From contig JAQGIN010000505.1 in assembly GCA_028291125.1 (NCBI GenBank), forward strand, positions 1 to 12,530: 12,530 nt of DNA. The letters run 5' to 3'. The stretch comes from Caulobacter sp. GTDB lineage: Bacteria; Pseudomonadota; Alphaproteobacteria; Caulobacterales; Caulobacteraceae. Below are positions 1 through 6,194 of the stretch, piece by piece. Position 1 is the stretch's first letter; every line of letters begins with the position of its first letter. Made by a program: the position numbers and the translations under genes. A model generated the notes under the pieces. That model was not told where the DNA came from. It saw nothing but the letters and a program-made list of their open reading frames with translations, and searched no databases.

Positions 1-260
1 ACCGGATGGCCCTCCAGCTCGCCGAAATAGCGGCCGAAGCGGACATGGTCCTCGTGGCTGATGTCCTGGTCGCGGAAGAACACCACCTTGTGGCGCAGCA
101 GGGCCGCGCGGATCGCCGCCACCACCTCGGGCGCCAGCGGCTGGCGTAGGTCGAGGCCGGAAATCTCGGCCCCCAGCACCGGGCCGGCCGGCGTCACGGT
201 CAGGCCGGCATGGTCGAGATCATCGGCCTCGGCGGCGGCGACAGGCGTGACGGCGTTCAT
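1..260 (-). CDS. TauD/TfdA-family 2-oxoglutarate/Fe(II)-dependent dioxygenase, N-terminal part
   Basis: Partial gene on the minus strand; the first 86 codons are present and the rest lies beyond the left edge. The ATG at 258-260 (plus-strand CAT) is preceded by a good Shine-Dalgarno, GGAGGA, read from 270 back to 265. The protein shows the N-terminal pattern of taurine/2,4-D dioxygenases: a V-x-P-x-x-x-x-x-G-A-E-I-S-G-L-D-L stretch at residues 22-38, an 'LLRHKVVFFRDQDISHE' segment at 54-70, and 'FGRYFGELEGHP' at 75-86. Family members are cytoplasmic non-haem iron enzymes that hydroxylate small sulfonates, aryloxyalkanoates, sulfate esters or other substrates. The Fe-binding HxD...H triad lies downstream of the visible part, so neither activity nor substrate can be judged. 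It is divergent from fixK and probably unrelated to it. Confidence 0.85.
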   Translation of the reverse strand, partial: MNAVTPVAAAEADDLDHAGLTVTPAGPVLGAEISGLDLRQPLAPEVVAAIRAALLRHKVVFFRDQDISHEDHVRFGRYFGELEGHP

Positions 261-354
261 GGCGTCCTCCCGGACCGCCGCCCGTCCGCGCGAGCGGCTT
301 ATCTCCCCACCCTAGACGCGGGATATCAAGGCTCAAGGCCGTTTTTCTCACCGC

Positions 355-373
355 CTCCGTAGACTCCCTTAGG
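355..373 (+). promoter_or_regulatory. Candidate FixJ-binding site in the fixK promoter
   Basis: The sequence CCGTAGACTCCCTTAGGG around 357-374 resembles the FixJ site I remember for the Sinorhizobium meliloti fixK promoter (GTAAGTAATTTCCCTTA type). The GTA half and the TCCCTTA half are both kept. It lies about 80 bp upstream of the fixK start, a workable distance for an activator site at roughly -50 from a transcription start near 410. That FixJ activates fixK is known in rhizobia and Caulobacter; the match is by eye and from memory. Confidence 0.35.
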
Positions 374-438
374 GACGGCTCCCGAATTCCGGCGTCCCGT
401 GCGCGCCCCTAGGGTGGCCCTGTCGCAGGAGATCCCCG

Positions 439-1101
439 ATGAGCGCGCACGCCCTGACCCTCGAACCGCGCCCCGCCGAACGTCGGCCGGACCTGGCCTT
501 CGATCTGATCGGACCGATCGGCGTGCGCCTGAGCTTCGCGGCCGGCGAGGAGATCTACGCCCAGGAAGAAGAGGCCGACCTCGTCTACCAGGTGATCGGC
601 GGCGCGGTGCGCACCCTGCGGCTGCTGAGCGACGGCCGCCGCCAGATCGGCGACTTCTACTATCCCGGCGACCTGTTCGGCCTGGAGATCGGCCCCGAAC
701 ACCGGTTCTCGGCCGAGGCCCTGGGCGAGGCCGACATTCTGGTCGTCAAGCGCTCAGCTCTGCGGTCCTACGGCGGGGACGGCGGCCCGCTGGAGCGGAT
801 GATCTGGACCGCCACCGCCCTGGAGCTGGAGCGCACCCAGGAGCACCTGCTGCTGCTGGGCCGCAAGACCGCCTGCGAAAAGGTCGCCAGCTTCCTGCTC
901 GGCATCGCCAAGCGCTTCGACGGCGCGTTCAAGACCCTGCCCATGGGCCGCCAGGACATGGCCGACTATCTGGGCCTGACCATCGAGACCATCTCGCGCA
1001 TGCTCGGCCAGTTGCAGGCCGACGGCCTTGTGGAGTTCGCCGGCTGCCGACGCTTCCGGATCAAGAACGCCCCCGGCCTGGCCCGCATCGTCGTCGCCTA
1101 G
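439..1101 (+). CDS. fixK: FixK, CRP/FNR-family transcription regulator
   Basis: A 220-residue DNA-binding activator of microaerobic genes. The ATG has a good Shine-Dalgarno (AGGAG, 427-431, 7-nt spacer). Residues about 22-130 form the cyclic-nucleotide-like beta-roll (GGAVRTLRLLSDGRRQIGDF, then PGDLFGLE), followed by the dimerisation helix at about 120-160. The C-terminal winged helix (about 167-215) carries the motif GRQDMADYLGLTIETISR, with E183, S186 and R187 in the recognition helix; this E-SR signature goes with TTGAT-N4-ATCAA sites. There is no N-terminal cysteine cluster of the FNR type (the only cysteines are 146 and 203), so it does not sense oxygen through an Fe-S cluster. This fits FixK, whose activity follows FixLJ-controlled transcription. 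It is first in a fixK-fixL-fixJ-fixT series, divergent from the dioxygenase. Confidence 0.88.
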   Translation: MSAHALTLEPRPAERRPDLAFDLIGPIGVRLSFAAGEEIYAQEEEADLVYQVIGGAVRTLRLLSDGRRQIGDFYYPGDLFGLEIGPEHRFSAEALGEADILVVKRSALRSYGGDGGPLERMIWTATALELERTQEHLLLLGRKTACEKVASFLLGIAKRFDGAFKTLPMGRQDMADYLGLTIETISRMLGQLQADGLVEFAGCRRFRIKNAPGLARIVVA

Positions 1102-1121
1102 GCCCGGCCGCGTCCCATGCT

Positions 1122-1151
1122 AAGGAGGGTTTCGCCTCGAACCCTCGACTC
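1122..1151 (+). promoter_or_regulatory. fixL ribosome-binding region with possible hairpin spacer
   Basis: A strong Shine-Dalgarno, AAGGAGGG, sits at 1122-1129, yet the only reasonable in-frame start (ATG 1152) is 22 nt further on. Between them GGGTTT (1127-1132) can pair with GAACCC (1139-1144) around a 6-nt loop. If it forms, the hairpin leaves AAGGA free and shortens the effective distance to the ATG to about 7 nt. The pairing is seen in the sequence; its role is inference. Confidence 0.4.
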
Positions 1152-2636
1152 ATGGTCGCCGATCTGAACCCCGCCGCCCCCGCCCGCCCCCCGAGGACCT
1201 CGGACCCGTTGGTCCGCGCCGGTTATCTGGTGGCGGTGATCGGCGCGGCCGGCGCCGTGGTGGTGCGCTATTGGCTCTCGCCCTATGTCGAGGACCGCAC
1301 GCTGTTCGTGACCTACACGCCGGTGCTGCTGATCGCCGCCGGCCTGGGCGGCCGCGGCCCGGCCCTGCTGGCCACCGCCCTGGGCCTGGCGGTCAGCGCC
1401 CTCTATCTGCGCACGGCGCTGTTCACCGACACCGCCAACCTGATCGAGGTGGTGTTCTTCCTGATCCTGGGCCCCATCGTCGCCCTGGTCGGCGACCGCC
1501 TGCGCCGCGACAGCCGCGACGCCGCCAGCAAGACCGCGCACCTGCAGTCCATCCTCGACACCGTGCCCGAGGCGATGATCGTCATCGACGAGCGCGGCGT
1601 CATGCGCTCGTTCAGCGCCGCGGCGGTGCGATTGTTCGGCTGGACGCCGGCCGACGCCATCGGGCGCAATGTCAGCATGCTGATGCCCGCGCCCTATCGC
1701 GAAGAGCATGATGGCTATCTGCATCGCTACGAGACCACCGGCGAGCGGCGGATCATCGGCATCGGCCGCATCGTGGTCGGCGAGCGCAAGGACGGCTCGA
1801 CCTTTCCGATGGAGCTGGCGGTCGGCGAGGCCCGGGTCGGCCACGAGCGGTTTTTCACCGGCTTCATCCGCGACCTCACCGAGCGGCGCGACCAGGAGCG
1901 CCGGCTGCAGGAGCTGCAGTCCGAGCTGGTCCACGTGTCGCGCCTGACGGCCATGGGCGAGATGGCCTCGTCCCTGGCCCACGAGTTGAACCAGCCGCTG
2001 TCGGCTATCGCCAACTACATGAAGGGCTCGGCCACCCTGCTCGACGCCCCCGCCCCGGACCTCGGCCGGCTGCGCGACGCGCTGGACCGGGCCGGCGACC
2101 AGGCCCTGCGGGCCGGCGACATCATCAAGCGGCTGCGCGAGTTCGTCTCCAAGGGCGAGACCGAGCACCTGCTGGAAGATCCGGCCAAGCTGATGGAGGA
2201 GGCCAGCGCCCTGGCCCTGGTCGGGGCCAAGGAGCAGGGCGTGCGGGTGGTGCTGCGCTTCGCCCGGACGGTGGGGCCCGTGATCGTCGACAAGATCCAG
2301 GTGCAGCAGGTGGCGCTGAACCTGATCCGCAACGCCATCGACGCCATGGAGACCGCGCCGCGCCGCGAATTGACCATCTCGGTGGCCGCCGATGGCGACA
2401 TGGCGCTGATCTCGGTGGCCGACACCGGCCCCGGCGTCAGTCCCGAGATCAACGAGCGCCTGTTCCAGCCGTTCGTCACCAGCAAGCCGCACGGCCTGGG
2501 GGTCGGGCTGTCGATCTGCCGGACGATCATCGACGCCCATGGCGGCCGCATCTGGGCCGAACCCAACGACCAGGGCGGCGCCACCTTCTCCTTCACCCTG
2601 CCGCTCGCGGAAACGGAGGCCGCCGGTGCCCGCTGA
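1152..2636 (+). CDS. fixL: FixL, oxygen-sensing haem-PAS histidine kinase
   Basis: A 494-residue sensor kinase. The N-terminus has four hydrophobic segments (about 20-42, 51-67, 69-86, 97-114), so it is membrane-anchored like S. meliloti FixL. A PAS domain follows at about 130-245. Its EEHDGYLHRY...RRIIGIGRIV stretch aligns with the Bradyrhizobium FixL haem pocket: H186 matches the proximal ligand H200, R192 matches R206, I201 matches I215, R206 matches R220, and L222/V224 match L236/I238. The kinase core has phospho-acceptor H277 in SSLAHELNQPL, an N-box at about 386-399, G1 DTGPG (424-428) and G2 GLGVGLS (448-454). By homology, oxygen bound to haem inhibits autophosphorylation and low oxygen releases it towards FixJ. 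No closer in-frame ATG, GTG or TTG lies after the ribosome-binding site. The gene overlaps fixJ by 11 nt, suggesting coupled translation. Confidence 0.92.
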   Translation: MVADLNPAAPARPPRTSDPLVRAGYLVAVIGAAGAVVVRYWLSPYVEDRTLFVTYTPVLLIAAGLGGRGPALLATALGLAVSALYLRTALFTDTANLIEVVFFLILGPIVALVGDRLRRDSRDAASKTAHLQSILDTVPEAMIVIDERGVMRSFSAAAVRLFGWTPADAIGRNVSMLMPAPYREEHDGYLHRYETTGERRIIGIGRIVVGERKDGSTFPMELAVGEARVGHERFFTGFIRDLTERRDQERRLQELQSELVHVSRLTAMGEMASSLAHELNQPLSAIANYMKGSATLLDAPAPDLGRLRDALDRAGDQALRAGDIIKRLREFVSKGETEHLLEDPAKLMEEASALALVGAKEQGVRVVLRFARTVGPVIVDKIQVQQVALNLIRNAIDAMETAPRRELTISVAADGDMALISVADTGPGVSPEINERLFQPFVTSKPHGLGVGLSICRTIIDAHGGRIWAEPNDQGGATFSFTLPLAETEAAGAR

Positions 2637-3234
2637 CATGACAGTGCACGTGATCGACGACGACGAGGCGATGCGGGATTCGATCGCCTTCCTGCTGGAT
2701 GTCCAGGGCTTCAGCGCCCAGCTCTACGAGTCGGCGCCCAGCTTCCTGGCGGCCCTGCCCGGCATCGCCGGCGGCTGCGTCGTCACCGACATCCGCATGC
2801 CCGACATGACCGGCCTGGAGCTGATCCGCCGGCTCAAGGCCGACGGCGTCGACCTGCCGGTGATCGTCATGACCGGCCATGGCGACGTGCCCCTGGCGGT
2901 CGAGGCGATGAAGGCGGGGGTCGTCGACTTCATCGAAAAGCCGTTCTCCGACACCGCCTTCATCGCCGCCGTGCGCGCCGCCCTGGCCCGGGGCAAGGCC
3001 GACCAGGCCCGGGACCTGGAGCGGCTCGAGGCCCAGAAGAAGCTCGCCGACCTGTCGCCGCGCGAGCGCGACGTGCTGGCCGGGGTGGTGGCCGGCAAGG
3101 CCAACAAGGCCATCGCCTTCGAGCTCGACATCAGCCCCCGCACCGTCGAGATCTACCGGGCCAACCTGATGGCCAAGACCGGGGCCCGCCATATCGCCCA
3201 GCTAATGCGGATCGCCCTGGCCGCCGGCCTCTGA
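2626..3234 (+). CDS. fixJ: FixJ, response regulator with LuxR-type HTH
   Basis: A 202-residue partner of FixL. I chose GTG 2626 because GGAGG at 2615-2619 stands 6 nt before it; ATG 2638 (198 residues) is the alternative but would be 18 nt from the same site. The receiver domain (1-120) has acidic residues D11-D13, phospho-acceptor D55 in VTDIRMPD, T83 and K105 in IEKPF. A linker rich in charged residues (about 120-140) leads to a LuxR/GerE domain (about 142-200) with LSPRERDVLAGVVAGKANK and SPRTVEIYRANLMAK. Length and domain order match rhizobial FixJ (about 204 residues). Phosphorylated FixJ activates fixK and other microaerobic genes in related bacteria. The 11-nt overlap with fixL supports balanced synthesis of the pair. 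Confidence 0.92.
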   Translation: MPADMTVHVIDDDEAMRDSIAFLLDVQGFSAQLYESAPSFLAALPGIAGGCVVTDIRMPDMTGLELIRRLKADGVDLPVIVMTGHGDVPLAVEAMKAGVVDFIEKPFSDTAFIAAVRAALARGKADQARDLERLEAQKKLADLSPRERDVLAGVVAGKANKAIAFELDISPRTVEIYRANLMAKTGARHIAQLMRIALAAGL

Positions 3235-3239
3235 GGGGT

Positions 3240-3253
3240 TTGCGCCAGATCAA
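3240..3253 (+). promoter_or_regulatory. Candidate FixK box upstream of the fixT-like gene
   Basis: TTGCGCCAGATCAA matches the FixK/FNR consensus TTGAT-N4-ATCAA at 8 of 10 defined positions, with a perfect right half. Its centre (between 3246 and 3247) is 41.5 bp before the A of the ATG at 3288, the classic spacing between activator and transcription start at class II FNR/FixK promoters. In Caulobacter crescentus fixT is known to be under FixK control, which fits. No binding evidence is available. Confidence 0.55.
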
Positions 3254-3287
3254 GGCGCGCTTGAGACGGCCGTGCGAGCTTGGCGGG

Positions 3288-3683
3288 ATGGCCCCGCGAC
3301 CGTCTTCCCCGCCTCGCGCCCTGATCGTCATCGTCGACGACGACGCGGCGGTGCTGGGCGCTCTTAGCTTCGCCCTGGAGACCGAGGGCTTCGACATCCT
3401 CGCCTTTCGGACAGCCGCGGCGCTGTTCGCCGCCCCGGGAATCGCGGCGGCCGATTGCCTGGTGATCGACCAGAACCTCCCCGACGAGCCCGGCCTCGAT
3501 CTGCTGAGCCGGCTGCGCGGGCGCGGCGACACCACGCCGGCGGTGATGATCACCACCGATCCGCCGCGCGCCGTCCGCGCCCAGGCCGCGCGCCTGCACG
3601 TGCCGGTGGTCGAGAAGCCGCTGCTGGGCGATCAGCTGTTCGCCGCCATCCGCGCCCTGATCGCCGTTCGCAATTTCTCTTAA
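3288..3683 (+). CDS. fixT: FixT-like single-domain receiver protein
   Basis: A 131-residue protein made only of a CheY-like receiver: acidic residues D17-D19 in VDDD, phospho-acceptor D61 in VIDQNLPDEPG, T89/T90 and K110 in VEKP. It has no output domain. Its place after fixJ and behind a FixK-type box fits FixT, which in C. crescentus inhibits FixL and closes a negative feedback loop. I chose ATG 3288; a TTG at 3240 in the same frame would add 16 residues but would put the FixK box inside the gene. No clear Shine-Dalgarno precedes the ATG, so a leaderless message is possible. One cysteine (C57) is present, whereas C. crescentus FixT was reported to hold an Fe-S cluster, so its sensing may differ. 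A generic FixL/FixJ-associated receiver is the alternative. Confidence 0.7.
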   Translation: MAPRPSSPPRALIVIVDDDAAVLGALSFALETEGFDILAFRTAAALFAAPGIAAADCLVIDQNLPDEPGLDLLSRLRGRGDTTPAVMITTDPPRAVRAQAARLHVPVVEKPLLGDQLFAAIRALIAVRNFS

Positions 3684-3690
3684 TTCCTAC

Positions 3691-3708
3691 TCAATTGATC
3701 TGAATTGA
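3691..3708 (+). promoter_or_regulatory. 18-bp AT-rich dyad, candidate operator before the desaturase
   Basis: TCAATT-GATCTG-AATTGA is a perfect 6+6 bp inverted repeat with a 6-bp spacer, lying in the short gap between fixT and the desaturase and strikingly AT-rich for this genome. Inside it, TTGAT-CTGA-ATTGA (3695-3708) also matches the FixK consensus at 8 of 10 positions, though the right half is poor. It looks like a binding site for a dimeric regulator; which one is unknown. Confidence 0.4.
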
Positions 3709-3739
3709 AACCGCGGCGCGGCCCACGTCTGTTGGAGCC

Positions 3740-4672
3740 ATGCCCACAGCCTCCAATCCACTCGTCGCCGCCGTCTCGCCGACCGCCTGGGATCGCGCCC
3801 GCGCCGCGGCGCCCACCGTGGCGCTGGCGATCCTGATCCACGGCGGCTGGCTGCTAGCCACGCTGTTCCACCGGTCTTTGCCCTGGCCGGTCCAGGCCGC
3901 GCTCGGCGGCTGGCTGATCGCCTGGCACGGCTCGCTGCAGCACGAGACCATCCACGGCCATCCGACCCCTTGGCGGGGCCTCAACACCCTCCTGGCGGCC
4001 GCGCCGCTTAACCTATGGCTGCCCTATGAGCGCTATCGCGCCTCGCATCTGGCCCATCACGCCGCCGAACGCCTGACCGATCCGGTCCACGATCCGGAAA
4101 GCCGCTACCTGGCCAGGGCCGTCGGTCGGCCGCGCCGCGTGATCGCCGGCCTGCAGGCGACGTTGGCCGGGCGGATCCTGGTGGGCCCGGCGATCGAGGT
4201 CGGCGGCTTCCTGATCGGCGAGGCCAGGGCCCTGGCCCGCGACGTTCCCAGCGCGCGGCGCGCCTGGGCGATCCACCTGGTCACCCTGGTTCCGGTGCTA
4301 GCCTGGCTGGTCGGGATCTGCGGCCTGGGCCTGGCCGACTATCTGCTGACCTTCGTCTATCCCGGCGTCGCCCTGTCGTTGATCCGCTCGTTCGCCGAGC
4401 ATCGGGCGGCGGCCCATCCGGACCACCAGGCAGCCATCGTCGAACACGCCCCGATCCTGGGCCTGCTGTTCCTCAACAACAATCTGCACGCCGCCCACCA
4501 TGCCTGGCCGGCCGCGCCCTGGCGCGCCCTGCCCGGCCTCTACGCCGCCCACCGCGAGGCGCTGTTGGCGGCCAATGACGGGCTGGTCTATCGCGGCTAT
4601 GGCGAGGTGTTCCGCCGCTTCCTGTTTCGCGCCCACGACGACCTGGTCCATCCGGCGCAGGCGGCGTCGTGA
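3740..4672 (+). CDS. Fatty acid desaturase family, membrane di-iron enzyme
   Basis: A 310-residue membrane protein with the three histidine boxes of membrane fatty acid desaturases/hydroxylases: HETIH (68-72), HxxHH at 103-107, and HAAHH (250-254) preceded by NNN. A further histidine (H221, in AEHRA) may complete metal binding. Hydrophobic segments lie at about 24-44, 50-64, 82-95, 142-162 and 178-215. The family uses a di-iron centre and oxygen to insert a double bond or hydroxyl into acyl chains, sphingoid bases, or carotenoid- or alkane-type lipids. The start has GGAG at 3734-3737. The stop overlaps the next gene's GTG (GTGA), so the two are probably co-translated. The substrate cannot be read from sequence; sphingolipid genes downstream make a lipid substrate likely but do not prove a sphingoid one. 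Confidence 0.85.
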   Translation: MPTASNPLVAAVSPTAWDRARAAAPTVALAILIHGGWLLATLFHRSLPWPVQAALGGWLIAWHGSLQHETIHGHPTPWRGLNTLLAAAPLNLWLPYERYRASHLAHHAAERLTDPVHDPESRYLARAVGRPRRVIAGLQATLAGRILVGPAIEVGGFLIGEARALARDVPSARRAWAIHLVTLVPVLAWLVGICGLGLADYLLTFVYPGVALSLIRSFAEHRAAAHPDHQAAIVEHAPILGLLFLNNNLHAAHHAWPAAPWRALPGLYAAHREALLAANDGLVYRGYGEVFRRFLFRAHDDLVHPAQAAS

Positions 4673-5523
4673 CCATGGTCCATTCCGCCAGACCCCTGAC
4701 CTTCAACCCCAGCCGGACCCTGCGCGCGGCGCTGCCGATGTACGACCTGCCCGAGCTGCGCGCCGCCAATGACGCGCTGTGGGCGGCGACCGCCCGGCGT
4801 CTGGCCGCCCGCGGCGTGGCCGGGGTCCCCGACGCCCTGACCCGCGACGGCGACCTCGACGCCCTGTGGACCGCGCCCGACCTGCTGTTGGCCCAGGCGT
4901 GCGGCTATCCGCTGGTCACCACCCTGCATCGGCGCGTGCGGTTGGTCGCCACGCCGCGCTATCGCGCCAAGGGCTGCGACGGCCCCTATCACCGCAGCGT
5001 CGTGGTCGTCCGGGCCGGCTCGCCCGCCAGCAATCTGCTGGACCTCAGGGGCGGCGTCTGCGCGATCAACGCCGCGACCTCCAACACCGGCATGAACCTG
5101 CTGCGGGCCGCCGTGGCGCCGCTGGCGCAGCGGACCGCCTTCTTCGGCGCCGTCGAGATCACCGGCGCGCATCTGGACAGCGCCATCGCGGTCGTCGAAG
5201 GCCGCGCCGACCTGGCGGCGATCGACTGCGTGACCTTCGCCCACCTCCAGCGGTGGCGGCCGGGCCTGACCGATGGCCTCAAGGTGCTGGCCTGGACCGA
5301 CCGCAGCCCCGGCCTGCCTTTGATCACCGCCGGCGGCGTCGACGAGGCGACGATCGCCGCCCTGGGCGCGGCCCTGGACGAGGTCGCCGCCGATCCGGCC
5401 CTGCGCGACGTCCGCCGCGAGCTGCTGATCGACGGCTTCAACCCGCTGCCCATGGCCCGCTACCGCGCCGCCCTCTATCTCGAACAGATCGCCGTCGACC
5501 AGGGCTATCCTCGCCTGGTCTGA
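4669..5523 (+). CDS. PhnD-like (phosphate/phosphonate-type) binding protein without signal peptide
   Basis: A 284-residue protein with the look of PhnD/SsuA-type periplasmic binding proteins: an early MYDLPELRAAND segment, HRSVVVVRAGSP and DLRGGVCAINAATSNTGMNLLR in the middle (the 'loss-of-detail' lobe-2 pattern of PhnD-like folds), and GRADLAAIDCVTFA, typical of ligand-coupled lobes. It has no signal peptide or lipobox and no ABC permease or ATPase beside it, so it is probably cytoplasmic and not part of a transporter. GTG 4669 overlaps the desaturase stop by 4 nt and has AGG 7 nt upstream; ATG 4675 is an equally possible start in the same frame. Its tight coupling to the desaturase suggests a shared task, such as binding a small acidic ligand. 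The function is unknown. Confidence 0.7.
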   Translation: MTMVHSARPLTFNPSRTLRAALPMYDLPELRAANDALWAATARRLAARGVAGVPDALTRDGDLDALWTAPDLLLAQACGYPLVTTLHRRVRLVATPRYRAKGCDGPYHRSVVVVRAGSPASNLLDLRGGVCAINAATSNTGMNLLRAAVAPLAQRTAFFGAVEITGAHLDSAIAVVEGRADLAAIDCVTFAHLQRWRPGLTDGLKVLAWTDRSPGLPLITAGGVDEATIAALGAALDEVAADPALRDVRRELLIDGFNPLPMARYRAALYLEQIAVDQGYPRLV

Positions 5524-5579
5524 AGGCCGCGCCCACGGCGCCGCTGGCCAAAGGGGGCCTCCCGGGCCTAAGGAAGGCG

Positions 5580-6191
5580 GTGAGGTTGGCGGACGGCGAA
5601 GACTCGGCGATGGCGCGTAAAATCGGACAGCATCGAGTGCGGCGGATCGTGGCCCTGCGACGGGCCCTGCCGGCGTTCGCGGCCGTGGTGGTGTTGGCGG
5701 TCGTCGGCCAGGCCGGCTGGCGCACCTATGTCACCCGCCAGGTCGCGCCCGCGAGCGGCCAGGCCTTGCTGCGCATGGACAATCCGCGCTTCACCGGCAC
5801 CACCAAGGACGGCCGCGCCTTCCTGATCACCGCCGACGCGGCGGTGCGCGACGCGGTCAAGCAGGACCACGTCACCCTCGACAAGCCGGTGATCGTCCGC
5901 GGGGTCGGAACGCCCGACTCGATGCGCACCACCGCCGATCGCGGGATCTATCAGGAGAACGACGGCGTCCTGGTGCTGACCGGCGACGTCAAGGTCGACA
6001 ATGGCGACGGCTACCGCTTCGCCACCCAGCAGGCCAAGATCGACACCAAGACCGGCGCGGTGGTCGGCGACACCGCCCTGGCCGCCCAGGGCCCCAACGC
6101 CCAGATCCGCTCCGACCGTTATGCGGTCGAGGACAAGGGCGATCGGATGGTGTTCAAGGGCCGCGTCCGCTCCACCATCCAGCCGCGCTAG
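5580..6191 (+). CDS. LptC-like periplasmic lipid-transport protein, membrane-anchored
   Basis: A 203-residue protein with a basic N-terminus, one membrane segment (about 31-47, LPAFAAVVVLAVVGQAG) and a periplasmic part built of short repeating beta strands (MDNPRFTGTTKDGRAFLITAD, then VLTGDVKVDNGDGYRFATQQAKIDTKTG). This is the LptC/YrbK pattern: LptC passes LPS from the LptBFG ABC transporter to LptA across the periplasm. No other lpt gene is nearby and the gene leads a sphingolipid operon, so it may be a paralogue serving sphingolipid export rather than LPS; this is inference. GTG 5580 is favoured because AAGGA (5570-5574) lies 5 nt before it; ATG 5610 (193 residues) lacks a ribosome-binding site but gives a more typical N-terminus. 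Confidence 0.75.
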   Translation: MRLADGEDSAMARKIGQHRVRRIVALRRALPAFAAVVVLAVVGQAGWRTYVTRQVAPASGQALLRMDNPRFTGTTKDGRAFLITADAAVRDAVKQDHVTLDKPVIVRGVGTPDSMRTTADRGIYQENDGVLVLTGDVKVDNGDGYRFATQQAKIDTKTGAVVGDTALAAQGPNAQIRSDRYAVEDKGDRMVFKGRVRSTIQPR

Positions 6192-6194
6192 ACC

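Noticed and set aside
325..340. ATATCAAG and CTCAAG half-sites like a FixK box upstream of fixK
   Set aside because: Only the ATCAA half fits; the left half matches at about one of five positions.
1117..1167. 16-codon frame (ATG 1117) overlapping the fixL start, possible leader peptide
   Set aside because: It has no Shine-Dalgarno of its own and no regulatory codon pattern; it simply spans the fixL ribosome-binding site.
1098..2639. Long open frame (513 codons) on the minus strand across fixL
   Set aside because: It mirrors fixL in a GC-rich genome; the translation is low-complexity (Gly, Ala, Asp, Gln, Arg) with no recognisable domain, while the plus strand has full PAS and kinase motifs.
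5551..5570. GGCC...GGCC inverted repeat as terminator between the PhnD-like and LptC-like genes
   Set aside because: The stem is 4 bp, with no T-tract; such repeats are expected by chance at this GC content.
4779..5579. In-frame upstream extension of the LptC-like gene across the PhnD-like gene
   Set aside because: The translated part is Arg/Pro/Gly-rich out-of-frame reading of the PhnD-like gene; the recognisable protein begins at 5580 or 5610.
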